Positions 12,259-22,652 are shown, numbered from the stretch's first letter. The stretch: DNA of 64,000 nt from Saprospiraceae bacterium (GCA_016710625.1 JADJVK010000002.1:348905-412904), one strand, 5' to 3'. The notes: generated by a model from the sequence alone, not told the origin. Numbers and translations are program-made.

Positions 12259-14969
12259 AGCAATTTTTCACATTTTTACTATTAATTTTTGCGGGATTTT
12301 CATTTGCTCAAAATGTTAAATTGAGTGGAAAAATATCTGATGAAGAAACTGGTGAAGCTTTAATTGGAGCTTCAGTTGCTGTTGGTACGATTGGAACGGT
12401 TACTGATTTCGATGGGAATTTTAGTATAGATCTACCGAAACCGAATAGTTATGTTGTAAAATTTTCATACGTTGGGTACAATAATAAAGAATTAAGTTAT
12501 ACAATAAATAGTGACCTTCAAGTGAGTATTCAATTGAAACCCATTGTTTTGAATGAAGTTTTGATTGTTGCAGATATTGCAAAAGATAGACAAACACCTG
12601 TTGCATTTTCTAATATACCGACTTTGAAAATTCAGGAAGAATTAGCTTCACAAGATTTGCCAATGATTCTGAACTCCACTCCTGGGACTTATGCGACTAG
12701 AACTGGAGGCGGGGACGGTGATGCAAGAATCACAATCAGAGGATTCAATCAAAGAAATGTAGCGGTTATGTTAGATGGGATTCCAGTGAATGATATGGAA
12801 AATGGAGCGGTTTTCTGGAGTAATTGGTTCGGTCTGGATTTGGTAACTCAGACTATGCAAGTGCAAAGAGGTTTGGGTTCATCTAAATTGTCGATTCCAT
12901 CTGTAGGAGGAACAATCAATATTTTAACAAAGGGTATTGACTCGAAAGCTAGTTATCAACTACAACAAGAAATTGGAAACAATGGCTATGTTCGTACAAC
13001 TTTTGGCGTTAATACTGGTAGATTGAAACATGGTTGGGGTATTTCTTTAGCAGGTTCATACAAACAAACTGAAGGATATGTGGATGCAAATTACTCAAAA
13101 GGATACTTTTATTATTTGAGAATAGATAAGCAATTTAAAAAACATTTAATTACACTTTCAGGTTTTGGTGCACCACAAGAACATGGTCAAAGGAGTTTTA
13201 TGACTTCTATCAGTACAATTGATGTTGCAAAAGCAAAGTCATTAGGCATTTCAGATGAAGTGATCAATAATCCAGGAAATATTTTAGGTGTTGATAGGGG
13301 ATTGAGTTATAACCAACATTGGGGTTATTTGAATGGAGAAAAATTGAATTCCACTATAAATTATTATCACAAACCACAATTTAGCTTAAGACATAGCTGG
13401 CAACCAAATGAAAAGTTCTTTTGGAGTAATGTGGCTTATTTATCTGTTGGAAATGGTGGAGGTACTGGGTTTATGGGTGACAGTTTTACTGGTGCCTATT
13501 ATAATGCTGATGGACAGATAGATATGGATACTATTGCTGCATTGAATGCAAAAGCTTCTTTTGGAAAACCTGCTGGAAAATCAACTAGAATTTTAAGAAG
13601 CAGCTTTAATAATCACTTTTGGTATGGCGTTCTGAGTACTGTGAAATATGATATTGATAAAAACTTTACCTTTTCTGGTGGTTTAGATGCTCGATATTAT
13701 CGTGGCGATCACTACAGAGAAGTTTATGACTTATTAGGAGGTGAATACTTCATTTGGAAAGGAAATAGTAATATTAAAAACGAAACAACAAAGCTATATA
13801 AAGGAGATAAATTGGATTACAACTATTCTGGATTTGTGAGATGGGGTGGACTTTTTGGTTTGTTAGAATACAAAAAGGATAAAATTTCTGCATTTGTAAA
13901 TATATCAGGTGCTTTGACCCAATACAGGATGGAAGATTATTTCAAATCAAAAATATTGACTTTTGGCGATACTTCTTTTTTAGTAAGTTTCTCGAATCCA
14001 GTAACTTATAATGGAAATACTTATACTGTAAATTCACCAGAAGCCAAAACACAGGCATTGGATTGGGTTACGATTCCGACATTTACTTATAAAATGGGAG
14101 CATCTTATAATATCGATGATCTACAATCGGCTTTTGTAAATACTGGATATATTGATAAAGCACAGCGATTTAATAATGTATTATATCAAAATAGGACTGG
14201 TAATAAAATTGCATTAGCGAATAACTATGAAAATGAAAAAATTTATGCCGTAGAATTGGGATATAGCTTCAGAAGTAGTTCATTTTCAGGTAATTTGAAT
14301 GCTTATTACACTTATTGGTTAAACAAACCTTTAGATAGCCCGATTGCATTAAGAGATCCTAATGACCCATTGGAAGTCATTCCTTTGAATATACCTGGAA
14401 TTGATGCTTTACATAGAGGTTTGGAATTGGATTTTGCATATAAAATGAACAAAAAGCTAACTTTTGAAGGATTAATATCAATTGGTGATTGGAAATGGAA
14501 CTCATCAGAAAGTGTGAATGTATCTTATCGAGACACAACGTACAATTATTCTTTCAATGCAAAAGGAGTTCATGTAGGAGATGCTGCTCAGATACAATAT
14601 GGTGCGATGGTTAGATATGAGCCGATTAAAAGCCTGTATTTCAAAGCAAGAGGTACTTTTTTTGGGAAAAATTACTCAAATTTTAACCCGGAATCATTGC
14701 AGGGAGCTAATGGCGGCAAAGATTCGTGGCAATTACCAAATTATTTCCTTTTAGATTTCAATTCAGGTTATACTTTCGATGTAAAGAAAACAAAAATTAC
14801 GATTAGAGCAAATATTTTGAATGTCCTAGATACAAAGTATATTTCTGATGCTCAAAATAACGATACTAGAGCCCCAGGAGTTACTACAGAGAGTTTTAAT
14901 GCTGCATCAGCTTCTGTTTATTTTGGCCTTGGAAGACAATGGAATTTAAGTTTATTAATTGGGATTTAG
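12255..14969 (+). CDS. TonB-dependent outer-membrane receptor with carboxypeptidase-D-like N-domain
   Basis: The 904-residue protein has a signal peptide (MKQFFTFLLLIFAGFSFAQ), a CarboxypepD_reg-like domain (about residues 22-95, LSGKISDEETGEALIGAS), a plug domain with ITIRGFNQRNVAVMLDGIPV and SVGGTINILTKG, and a long 22-strand-type barrel ending in SLLIGI. It should import a siderophore, cofactor or oligomer across the outer membrane using TonB energy. No SusD partner follows, so it is not a classical SusC. It overlaps the DUF4442 gene by four bases and probably shares its transcript. Substrate unknown. Confidence 0.9.
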   Translation: MKQFFTFLLLIFAGFSFAQNVKLSGKISDEETGEALIGASVAVGTIGTVTDFDGNFSIDLPKPNSYVVKFSYVGYNNKELSYTINSDLQVSIQLKPIVLNEVLIVADIAKDRQTPVAFSNIPTLKIQEELASQDLPMILNSTPGTYATRTGGGDGDARITIRGFNQRNVAVMLDGIPVNDMENGAVFWSNWFGLDLVTQTMQVQRGLGSSKLSIPSVGGTINILTKGIDSKASYQLQQEIGNNGYVRTTFGVNTGRLKHGWGISLAGSYKQTEGYVDANYSKGYFYYLRIDKQFKKHLITLSGFGAPQEHGQRSFMTSISTIDVAKAKSLGISDEVINNPGNILGVDRGLSYNQHWGYLNGEKLNSTINYYHKPQFSLRHSWQPNEKFFWSNVAYLSVGNGGGTGFMGDSFTGAYYNADGQIDMDTIAALNAKASFGKPAGKSTRILRSSFNNHFWYGVLSTVKYDIDKNFTFSGGLDARYYRGDHYREVYDLLGGEYFIWKGNSNIKNETTKLYKGDKLDYNYSGFVRWGGLFGLLEYKKDKISAFVNISGALTQYRMEDYFKSKILTFGDTSFLVSFSNPVTYNGNTYTVNSPEAKTQALDWVTIPTFTYKMGASYNIDDLQSAFVNTGYIDKAQRFNNVLYQNRTGNKIALANNYENEKIYAVELGYSFRSSSFSGNLNAYYTYWLNKPLDSPIALRDPNDPLEVIPLNIPGIDALHRGLELDFAYKMNKKLTFEGLISIGDWKWNSSESVNVSYRDTTYNYSFNAKGVHVGDAAQIQYGAMVRYEPIKSLYFKARGTFFGKNYSNFNPESLQGANGGKDSWQLPNYFLLDFNSGYTFDVKKTKITIRANILNVLDTKYISDAQNNDTRAPGVTTESFNAASASVYFGLGRQWNLSLLIGI

Positions 14970-15037
14970 CTAAATAATTAATAATCTAATGTATTGTTAA
15001 TGTTAGATTTATAATAACATTGAAGTGAAATTCTGAG

Positions 15038-15045
15038 TATCTTTG
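15038..15045 (+). promoter_or_regulatory. Promoter -7 box before the DoxX/MauE-like gene
   Basis: TATCTTTG matches TAnnTTTG and lies 27 bases before the ATG at 15073. A three-codon ATG-AAA-AAA-TAA frame at 15060-15071 ends just before the gene's own start codon and may be accidental. Confidence 0.5.
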
Positions 15046-15072
15046 TTATTTAGATAATTATGAAAAAATAAT

Positions 15073-16593
15073 ATGACATTACTCAATTTAATTTCATTAT
15101 TTGCTGCAATAGGAATCGTATTCACCTTTGCTACAATATATTCGAATCGTCATAAATCGATATTAATGACTTTTCTCCAGCATTTTTGTGGAGTTTGGTT
15201 TGTGTTTTCAGGTGTGGTGAAAGCTATAGATCCTATCGGAACAGCCATTAAAATGGAACAGTATTTTGCTGAATTTAGCAATACATTTGAACCAACTTGG
15301 CTCAGTAGTTTGAGTACAGTTTTTACAGCATTATCCAAATATGGTTTGGGATTTTCGGTATTTATGATAATCCTCGAAATAATGTTGGGTGTTAATTTGA
15401 TTTTCGGAATAAAAAATAGATTAACAGCTTGGTTGTTTTTTGTTATCATGATATTTTTTACCATTTTAACTGGTTTTACTTTTCTTACAGCCTATGTTCC
15501 ACAAGGTGTTACATTTTTCCAATTCAGCAAATGGGGCGTTTACAATGCAAGTAATATGAGGGTTACTGATTGTGGTTGTTTTGGTGATTTCATAAAACTT
15601 ATTCCAAGAACCTCTTTTTTCAAAGACTTGTTTTTTATGATTCCCACTTTGCTGTTTTTATTCAAAACCAATAAAATGCACACTATATTCAGCAAAGGGA
15701 ATTCTAATTTAATTCTATTTTTTGGAACATTGGCTTGTTTTCTATTTTCGTATAGAAATTATGCAATGGATGAACCGATAATTGATTTCAGACCTTTTAA
15801 AGCTGGAGTAAATATCCCAGAAAAGAAAATGCAAGAAGAAGCAGCTGAGTCGAAAGTTGAAATAATTGGTGCGATATTTAGGAATGAAAAAACAAATAGA
15901 GAAGAAAAAGTTGATTTTAAAAGTACTGAAGATTTTACGAAAAGATATAGTGAAGTCATCAAACAATATCCTTCTGACCAAGGTTGGAAGTTAACGGAAC
16001 AAATTAAAACAGAATCTACTGTTCCCCATTCTAAAATAAGTGATTTCACAGTGAGTACTTTCGATACAGGTTCTGAAATTACGGATATGATTTTGGAAAA
16101 TGAAAAATATGCTTTGGTGATTATTTCTAATAAATTAAAATATGATCATATTGAAACTAAAAATGTTGTAGTAAAAGACAGCATTTTCAAAAATGACACT
16201 ATTGTAGTAAAGACTTCAAGTGGAGATTCTATTCAAGTGGTAAAGACGTTTGACAAAGTGGTCGAGAAAACAATTGAAAAAGTTATTCATCATTGGAATA
16301 AAAATTTTATTGATGAATTTAAAACCAAAATCAATAGTTTTGTTACAGAAGCAAAAGCAGCAAATGTAGATTTATACATGATTACAGCACCAAATGACCC
16401 AGCTACAATTGAGGAGTTTAGCAAAGCAATTGATGCCAAATTCAACATATTTTATGCTGATGATATTGTATTGAAAACCATCATGAGATCAAACCCTGGA
16501 GTGATTTTAATGAAAAAAGGAACAATTATTGAAAAATGGCATATAAATAAATTGCCTAGTTTTTCAACAATTAAAGTAAATTATATAAAATAA
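15073..16593 (+). CDS. DoxX/MauE-like membrane protein with C-terminal thioredoxin-like region (BT_3928-type)
   Basis: The 506-residue protein begins with a membrane helix, then a DoxX/MauE-like four-helix bundle (about residues 30-190) holding FSGVVKAIDPIGTAIKMEQY and a DCGCFGDF cysteine motif. Another helix (about 215-230) is followed by a long soluble part whose end (VDLYMITAPNDPATIEEFSK, later NPGVILMKKGTIIEKW) resembles a thioredoxin fold without an obvious CxxC. This architecture matches the BT_3928 family common in Bacteroidota. MauE-like domains usually pass electrons or help disulphide formation across the membrane, so a periplasmic redox role is inferred. The gene stands alone with its own promoter box. 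Confidence 0.75.
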   Translation: MTLLNLISLFAAIGIVFTFATIYSNRHKSILMTFLQHFCGVWFVFSGVVKAIDPIGTAIKMEQYFAEFSNTFEPTWLSSLSTVFTALSKYGLGFSVFMIILEIMLGVNLIFGIKNRLTAWLFFVIMIFFTILTGFTFLTAYVPQGVTFFQFSKWGVYNASNMRVTDCGCFGDFIKLIPRTSFFKDLFFMIPTLLFLFKTNKMHTIFSKGNSNLILFFGTLACFLFSYRNYAMDEPIIDFRPFKAGVNIPEKKMQEEAAESKVEIIGAIFRNEKTNREEKVDFKSTEDFTKRYSEVIKQYPSDQGWKLTEQIKTESTVPHSKISDFTVSTFDTGSEITDMILENEKYALVIISNKLKYDHIETKNVVVKDSIFKNDTIVVKTSSGDSIQVVKTFDKVVEKTIEKVIHHWNKNFIDEFKTKINSFVTEAKAANVDLYMITAPNDPATIEEFSKAIDAKFNIFYADDIVLKTIMRSNPGVILMKKGTIIEKWHINKLPSFSTIKVNYIK

Positions 16594-16649
16594 TTGTAAT
16601 ATAATTTCAAAAAAAACAATAAATATTTCAAAAACCAATAAAATACCTA

Positions 16650-16657
16650 TACTTTTG
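16650..16657 (+). promoter_or_regulatory. Promoter -7 box for nusB
   Basis: TACTTTTG matches TAnnTTTG and is 44 bases before the nusB ATG. No good -33 box is visible. Confidence 0.5.
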
Positions 16658-16701
16658 CAAAAATTTAGCTTTTTAACCAAAGCACAAATTGTTCTTTTAT
16701 T

Positions 16702-17646
16702 ATGCTAAGTCGTAGAAACATCAGAGTAAAAGTGATGCAGATGCTTTATTCAATGAATAGAGATTCTGAATTGTCCCTTAAAGAATTAGTGACTCGTTAT
16801 CACCAAGGTGTTAGTAAGTCCTATGAAATGTATTTGTATAGTATTCAACACTTTATCAAAGTTGCTGAAGTGGCGATACTAGATGCCGGAAACCGTAAAA
16901 CGAAACTTCTCCCAACTGATGAAGACAAACGGTTTACGCCCAAACTTTATGAAAATAAGTTTGTGCAATCACTTGTGAACCACAAAGGACTTCAAGAGCA
17001 GTTCAAAAAATTTACAATTGAAGCTAGAATTGATAGCGATAATGTAAGAATGCTCTATGCTGAGTTCTCGAAATCACCAATTTATAAGAATTTTATCAGT
17101 CAAGATAATATCTCTGATGAAGATTTTATTGAAGTGTTACTTGCACTTTATAAATTCTGTTATCATGAAGAAGTTTATGAGGATTTGATAGAAAGCAATT
17201 ATCATTGGTGGATTGATGACGAATCTTTGGTGATTGGGGTAATGAAGAAAACTATTAAGGGTCTTCCTTATGATTCTTCTAATAAATTTTATGAAGAATT
17301 TATTCCAGATGACGAGGCAGTTACTGATTTTGGTGAATTAATTCTAAAATCGGTTGTATCTAAAGACAAAGAATTAGTAGATTTGATTGAAGAGTTTTTG
17401 GTGAATTGGGATCCAGATAGAGTAGCTATTTTGGATATGATTAGTATAAAAATGGCAGTTTGTGAAATGATGTATTGCCCATCAATTCCAACTAAGGTTA
17501 CCATCAACGAATATGTTGAAATATCTAAGCAATATTCAACAGAAAAAAGTAAAGAATTTATTAATGGAATATTGGATCATCTAAAAAATTACCTTTCTGA
17601 ACAAGGAAAAATTGTAAAAGAGGGTAGAGGATTGATTGAAGAATAA
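16702..17646 (+). CDS. nusB: Transcription antitermination factor NusB
   Basis: The 314-residue protein opens with LSRRNIRVKVMQMLYSM and ends with the conserved NusB helices (DRVAILDMISIKMAVCEM, TKVTINEYVEISKQYSTEKS, FINGILDHL). NusB binds boxA RNA with NusE (S10) and supports processive transcription of rRNA operons. The length is about twice that of E. coli NusB because of a helical insertion in the middle, which is normal for Bacteroidota. A promoter box precedes it and a strong hairpin terminator follows, so it is probably a single-gene unit. Confidence 0.95.
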   Translation: MLSRRNIRVKVMQMLYSMNRDSELSLKELVTRYHQGVSKSYEMYLYSIQHFIKVAEVAILDAGNRKTKLLPTDEDKRFTPKLYENKFVQSLVNHKGLQEQFKKFTIEARIDSDNVRMLYAEFSKSPIYKNFISQDNISDEDFIEVLLALYKFCYHEEVYEDLIESNYHWWIDDESLVIGVMKKTIKGLPYDSSNKFYEEFIPDDEAVTDFGELILKSVVSKDKELVDLIEEFLVNWDPDRVAILDMISIKMAVCEMMYCPSIPTKVTINEYVEISKQYSTEKSKEFINGILDHLKNYLSEQGKIVKEGRGLIEE

Positions 17647-17665
17647 TCTATTTTAAAAATATATG

Positions 17666-17695
17666 AAAAGGATGTCGTTTCGGCATCCTTTTTTT
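17666..17695 (+). terminator. Rho-independent terminator of nusB
   Basis: A 12-bp stem (aaaaggatgtcg with cggcatcctttt, one G-T pair) around a TTT loop runs into a T-rich tail, 20 bases after the nusB stop. Confidence 0.9.
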
Positions 17696-17744
17696 GTTTT
17701 ATAATAAAATTAATTTCTATATTTACTTCATCAAATTCTTTTAA

Positions 17745-19814
17745 ATGAATAGATATCTGTTGGCTTTTTGGCTGTTTACTGCCTTTTTTTCTAGTAATAA
17801 AACATTGTTTGCTCAGGTAGAGCAAACCGAACCAACCGATATTATTGAAGATTATATCCAACAAAATGCAGAGGATACTGATTTTGACCAAAATACGGTA
17901 TTTGAGCATTTAGATAGATTTTTGAAAAGACCACTTCCTATTAATTCTGCAACTGAAGAGCAACTTAAGGAGTTGACATTATTGTCTGATGTACAAATCA
18001 ATTCCATCCTGAATTACAGAAAAAAAGTGGGTCCACTTATCAGCAAATATGAATTGCAAGCAATTCCAAACTTAGATTTGCAAACAATAAAAAACATACT
18101 TCCTTTCATTCAAATTGCTGACGAACAGCAGTTTAGGATGAGTTTTAAAAATATGATTCAGCAAGGAAATAGCAATATTTACCTAAGGTGGGTTCGGCAA
18201 TTGCAATTATCAGAAGGGTATAAAAGCAATGCAAACGGCAACCCACCTGCATATTTAGGAAGTCCAGATAGAATTTATACTAGATGGCAACATTCTTTTG
18301 AAAACAGGTTGAGCTTTGGAATTGTTGCTGAAAAAGATGCTGGTGAACAATTTTTCAAAGGATATAATAAACAAGGATTTGATTATTATTCTGGACACAT
18401 ACAAGTAAGTAATTATAATTCTTGGTTAAAAGGAGTTGTAATTGGAGATTATACCATCAATCTGGGACAAGGACTAATTTGTTGGCAAAGTTTTGCATCT
18501 GGAAAATCGGCTTTTGTAAATATGGTGAAAAGAGGAGGTAGGACGATTCGTCCATACACAGCTTTGAATGAAGCTCAATTTTTAAGAGGTGCTGGAATAA
18601 CAATTGGAACCAAAAATATTGAAGCGACTGTTTTTGCATCTTATCGAAAAAAAGACGGCAATTTATTAGTAGATACTTCTAATATCATACAATCAGAAGA
18701 GAAGATAAGTGCATTGCAATTATCTGGACTTCATCGCACAGAAAGTGAAAATCTTGATAAAAATACGATTGGGGAATCAATTTTAGGAGGAAAAATAAAA
18801 TTCAAAAAAGATCGACTTTCTATTGCATTCAACTCGTTATACACCGCTTTTGATAAGCCAATTTATCCTACAACACAGATTTATAACCAATTTAATTTTC
18901 GTGGTAAGTCTTTGTGGAGCAATAGTTTAGATTATTCATATATCTTTAGGAATTTGAACTTTTTCGGAGAAACAGCTATGAGTGAGAATGGCAAGATCGC
19001 TACGATAAATGGGGTACAAATTGGATTAGATAGGCGGGTAAGCATGTCTATTGTCCATCGATATTTTGACAAAGCCTACCAACAGCTCTATTCAAACCCA
19101 TTTGCTGAAGGCTCAACTGCTCAAAATGAGCAGGGATTGTATAGCGGAATTGAGTTTTTTCTTAATAATAATTGGAAAATCTCCTGTTATTACGACTTAT
19201 TCCAATTTCCTTGGTTGAAATATCAAGTGGATGCACCATCTTCTGGAAATGAGTATTTAGGCAGAATTACTTACACTGTGAAGCGAAAGTTGGAAATTTA
19301 TGCCCAATATAGATCAGAAAACAAGGAGCGAAACAATCCAATTGCAGATAGGGTTTCCAATTTAGTAAATAATAATCGCTCACAATTACGGGTAAATGCA
19401 AGTTACAAAGTAACCAAAACTTTTGAATTACGCAATAGATTGGAATGGAGTTGGAATGATAATAGTCAGACAATTAGCAAAGGATTTCTGGTATATCAAG
19501 ACATAATTTTGAAACCATTAACCATCCCTTTTTCGTTTACAGCAAGATTTGCAATGTTTGAAACTGATGACTATTCAAGCAGAATCTATACCTATGAAAA
19601 TGATATATTAAATAGCTTTTCTGTCCCACCATTATATAATAAAGGTATCCGAAGTTACCTGAATATTCGTTATAGAGGTATCAAAAATGCGACTATCGAA
19701 GCTCGTTATGCCATTACAAAGTATAACAATATCAACGAGATAGGAACAGGAACTGAACGTATTATTGGAAATTTGAAAAGTGAAATTAAATTGCAACTAA
19801 AAATAGGAATTTGA
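17745..19814 (+). CDS. Secreted helix-hairpin-helix protein with outer-membrane barrel-like C-terminus
   Basis: The 689-residue protein has a signal peptide ending near TLFAQ. Two ComEA-like helix-hairpin-helix stretches follow at about residues 65-125 (INSATEEQLKELTLLS and KYELQAIPNLDLQTIKNIL). The remaining 550 residues are rich in alternating aromatic strands (RIYTRWQHSFENRLSFGI and similar) and end in KSEIKLQLKIGI, as expected of an outer-membrane beta-barrel. Proteins of this layout are widespread in Bacteroidota and usually unnamed. HHH motifs normally touch DNA, so a link to DNA at the cell envelope is possible but unproven. It follows the nusB terminator and appears to be its own unit. 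Confidence 0.75.
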   Translation: MNRYLLAFWLFTAFFSSNKTLFAQVEQTEPTDIIEDYIQQNAEDTDFDQNTVFEHLDRFLKRPLPINSATEEQLKELTLLSDVQINSILNYRKKVGPLISKYELQAIPNLDLQTIKNILPFIQIADEQQFRMSFKNMIQQGNSNIYLRWVRQLQLSEGYKSNANGNPPAYLGSPDRIYTRWQHSFENRLSFGIVAEKDAGEQFFKGYNKQGFDYYSGHIQVSNYNSWLKGVVIGDYTINLGQGLICWQSFASGKSAFVNMVKRGGRTIRPYTALNEAQFLRGAGITIGTKNIEATVFASYRKKDGNLLVDTSNIIQSEEKISALQLSGLHRTESENLDKNTIGESILGGKIKFKKDRLSIAFNSLYTAFDKPIYPTTQIYNQFNFRGKSLWSNSLDYSYIFRNLNFFGETAMSENGKIATINGVQIGLDRRVSMSIVHRYFDKAYQQLYSNPFAEGSTAQNEQGLYSGIEFFLNNNWKISCYYDLFQFPWLKYQVDAPSSGNEYLGRITYTVKRKLEIYAQYRSENKERNNPIADRVSNLVNNNRSQLRVNASYKVTKTFELRNRLEWSWNDNSQTISKGFLVYQDIILKPLTIPFSFTARFAMFETDDYSSRIYTYENDILNSFSVPPLYNKGIRSYLNIRYRGIKNATIEARYAITKYNNINEIGTGTERIIGNLKSEIKLQLKIGI

Positions 19815-19843
19815 TACAATTTAATAAATTATAATTATATTTG
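19810..19843 (+). promoter_or_regulatory. Promoter (-33 TTTG and -7 TATATTTG) for small T9SS protein
   Basis: TTTG at 19810-19813 and TATATTTG at 19836-19843, 22 bases apart, give a Bacteroidota-type promoter. It lies 30 bases upstream of the ATG at 19874 and partly overlaps the end of the preceding gene. Confidence 0.5.
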
Positions 19844-19873
19844 AATTAAATTAATTTTAAAACACTACTTATT

Positions 19874-20370
19874 ATGTTCAAAAAATACTTTTTATCAATA
19901 ATAACAATACTTGTTTGTTATTTCTCTGACGCCCAGATTATTACAGATTTTTCCAACCAATGTTTATTAGTTTTAGATTATAGAAATATATAAACTGTAT
20001 TCCTTCAATAAATGAGACAAAGAGCTCGAAAATTGTAAGTTATGAATATTGTGATACAACAGGTTATGTCTATATTCCAAACGTATTCAATCCATCAGGT
20101 GAGGGTACTAGTACAATACTAAATAGGAAGTTATTTGTTTTTGCAAATAGCCAATATGTAAATCTGATCAAATATTTTGCTGTATATGATCAATTGGGCA
20201 GAAGGGTTTTTGAAGAAAAAAATATGTTTCCGAACGACGGTTTAGGCTGGGATGGTAAATATAAAAATGCACCTCTTATGTCAGGTATATACATGTGGTA
20301 TGTTGAAATAGAATATCTGGACGGTCAAATTGAAAAGAGGTCAGGAGATGTAGCTTTGATTTATAGGTAA
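19874..20370 (+). CDS. Small secreted protein made mostly of a T9SS type B (gliding-associated) C-terminal domain, frameshifted
   Basis: The ATG at 19874 begins a signal peptide (MFKKYFLSIITILVCYFSDAQ). The frame stops at 19993 after LDYRNI, but the -1 frame carries on at once with INCIPSINETKSSKIVSYEY. It then gives a complete type B sorting domain: VYIPNVFNPSG, FAVYDQLGRRVF, GWDGKYKNAPLMSGIYMW, GDVALIYR, ending at 20370. So one gene of about 165 residues is split by one lost base near 19988. The domain directs export by the type IX system. Almost nothing lies between signal peptide and sorting domain, which is unusual. It converges on the flippase gene. Confidence 0.7.
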
Positions 20371-20372
20371 TC

Positions 20373-21856
20373 TTATTTCAAAATGTATTTTTTTATATTT
20401 TTCTTCAAGATAAATTGGATATCATCTGATACTTTGAATTGATAAAGAACGATAACAAATAAAAATATAATTAAGGAACTTCTTATTGCAGAATCAATAA
20501 ACCAGTTGTAACAATAAGGGATTAGAATTTGTGTGAAATAAATTCCTACCGAAATAAGGATGATAAATAAAGTATATTTTGTAAAGGGTTGGAATTTGAA
20601 TTTATACCATAAAAGAGGTATCTAATCAAGTTGTAAATGGTGAATGATATCAGATTGGAATATGCAGAACCGATAATACCATAAGCTTTTACAAAGAAAT
20701 AGTTTAAAAAGAGAATACAAAAAATCAGAATAACGCCAGTTATAAAATCAAAACGCCATTTATTAGAAGTAAGAATAATAATATTATTCAATCCTGTGCC
20801 TAGGTCAATTACTTTAGCGATACATAAAATAAAAAGAACATATTTCCCTTCGCTGTATTTTGGTGGTAGAATGCTAAATAAATTATCAATACTACTCCAA
20901 ATCAATACAAAAAGCACCAATGCTGCAATCAATAGATTGATAGATGATTTTGCATAAATATCTTGGATTTTAGCTAGATTCTTGTCCTTCCAAGCCTTCG
21001 ATACTATTGGAATACTAATATTCGTCATTGCCCTCTGCGGCACTTGAATTAATGTTGCGATGAATGTTGCGATTGAAAAAACTGCAGTGCCCGACAATCC
21101 AACCAACCCTGAGATAAAAAATGTATCAATATATTGAGAAATGATATAAAATACCAAACCGCCCATCACAAAAGATTGGTAAGTAGCGATTTTTTTCCAT
21201 AACCTTCTAGTTACTTTACTAATTGAAAAAACGAATTTTATACTCGTAAAATAGCGAACATAAAAGAAAAGACAGACGAATAAAATTAAATATAGCGCCG
21301 AATAAATTGTGATAAATTGGTCAAAATTTATAAGATGAACTACAAATAATAAGGTAAAAATGGTAATAATCAACCTTGCAGCAAATTCTTTGATAAAATT
21401 GGGAAATACTGATTTTAAATTATTCACTGAATAAGCAAACCACAATTCCATTAAAGAATAAAATATGGTCAGTGGAATTAGCCAATAATAATAATGAACA
21501 AACAGGCTTGCATTGGCACTAAACTTTCGAATAATGAGTGGTTTGCCTAAGAAAATTAACAGCAAAATTATAGCTAAACCTACGATGGCAACCACTAGAG
21601 TGAGCCCTTGTAAATCATTTTTTTGGTCTGGGAGATAATTTTTATAAAATGGATGAAATTTATAGCTTACAATATTTGATGCAAAAAGCCCTAAAGTTCC
21701 CAAAAACAAAGAGGCATCTAGTAAAGTTCTAATCAAGCCAACTTGTTCTTCTGAAAATACTTTTGGGAAAAGAATAATTACATTAAAAGCACCTAAGAGA
21801 AACCCAAGATAAATGATAATTGTGGAATAAATGCTTTGTTTTTGAATTTCTGCCAT
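20373..21856 (-). CDS. Oligosaccharide flippase (Wzx/MATE-like), frameshifted near its 3' end
   Basis: A polytopic membrane protein of about 490 residues with roughly 12-14 helices, resembling polysaccharide-biosynthesis flippases that turn lipid-linked sugar units across the inner membrane. I chose the ATG at 21856 (MAEIQKQSIYSTIIIYLG) rather than a TTG five codons upstream. The first frame ends at 20546 after SSLFR. The neighbouring frame, however, gives a natural C-terminus (LFIILISVGIYF, then LYQFKVSDDIQFIL) down to a stop at 20373, so one base is probably lost near 20600. It is the last gene of the minus-strand fkbM-fkbM-GT2-flippase set, 52 bases after the GT2 gene. Confidence 0.8.
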
Positions 21857-21908
21857 AATCCTTATACTCAAAAATATGAAGTAGGTTTTTTATTTTAACA
21901 GTAGATAA

Positions 21909-22649
21909 TTATTTAAATATTCTACTTAGCTTGAACCAATTTGGTTTGTAGAGAAAGTAATATTTTTTTATTTTTTCTAATAAAGATAATTGATGGAAAA
22001 AGGTGTATTTATATTTTACAAAATTATCGTCAACATTGGTGGAGCTTACACCATCCGTATGGTAATATGCTACAATTCTATTCAAAAATTTAATTTTAAA
22101 ATTTTCTAGCTGAAAACACTTAATTATAAATTGAGCATCAGCATTATATTTGAATTTTGTGTCAAAGTAGCCCGTAAGAGAAAAAGCATTTTTCCTAACA
22201 AAAATAGATTGGTGACAAATATAACCTTTCTTTAAGTCGTTGATTGTCATTGATTTTCCAAAAATTTGATTGCTTTCTCCCCAAATGGCTTTTCCATAAA
22301 TAAAATCTGGCTGATCAGTTTTGATGGCATTTGCAAATTCATGTAGAACATCATTATCAATGAGAAAATCGTCATATCCAAGGAAATAAATCCATTCCCC
22401 ATTAGCTTTTTGAATGCCTTTATTCATAGCATCATATATTCCGCTATCGCTTTCAGAGGTACATTTTAGTCGTTTATCATTCGCAAATTTGCGAACAATT
22501 TCCAAGGTATTATCGGTTGATTTGCCATCAATAATTAGTAACTCGAAATTTTCATAAGATTGATTCAAGACACTTTTTATACTTCTTTCTAAAAATTTAT
22601 CACCATTCAGGACAACAGTTATAATTGAGAAAAAAGGGGAATCATTCAT
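21909..22649 (-). CDS. Family 2 glycosyltransferase
   Basis: The 246-residue protein has the GT-A fold start FSIITVVLNGDKFLERSIKS, a nucleotide-binding IDGKSTDNT, and GIYDAMNKGIQKANGEWIYF with the metal-binding GYDD in place of the usual DXD. This is the WcaA-like GT2 type that adds a sugar from a nucleotide sugar to a lipid-linked chain on the cytoplasmic face. No membrane helices are evident. Its start lies three bases after the stop of the preceding FkbM gene, so both are on one transcript. Donor and acceptor cannot be told from sequence. Confidence 0.9.
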   Translation of the reverse strand: MNDSPFFSIITVVLNGDKFLERSIKSVLNQSYENFELLIIDGKSTDNTLEIVRKFANDKRLKCTSESDSGIYDAMNKGIQKANGEWIYFLGYDDFLIDNDVLHEFANAIKTDQPDFIYGKAIWGESNQIFGKSMTINDLKKGYICHQSIFVRKNAFSLTGYFDTKFKYNADAQFIIKCFQLENFKIKFLNRIVAYYHTDGVSSTNVDDNFVKYKYTFFHQLSLLEKIKKYYFLYKPNWFKLSRIFK

Positions 22650-22652
22650 AAA

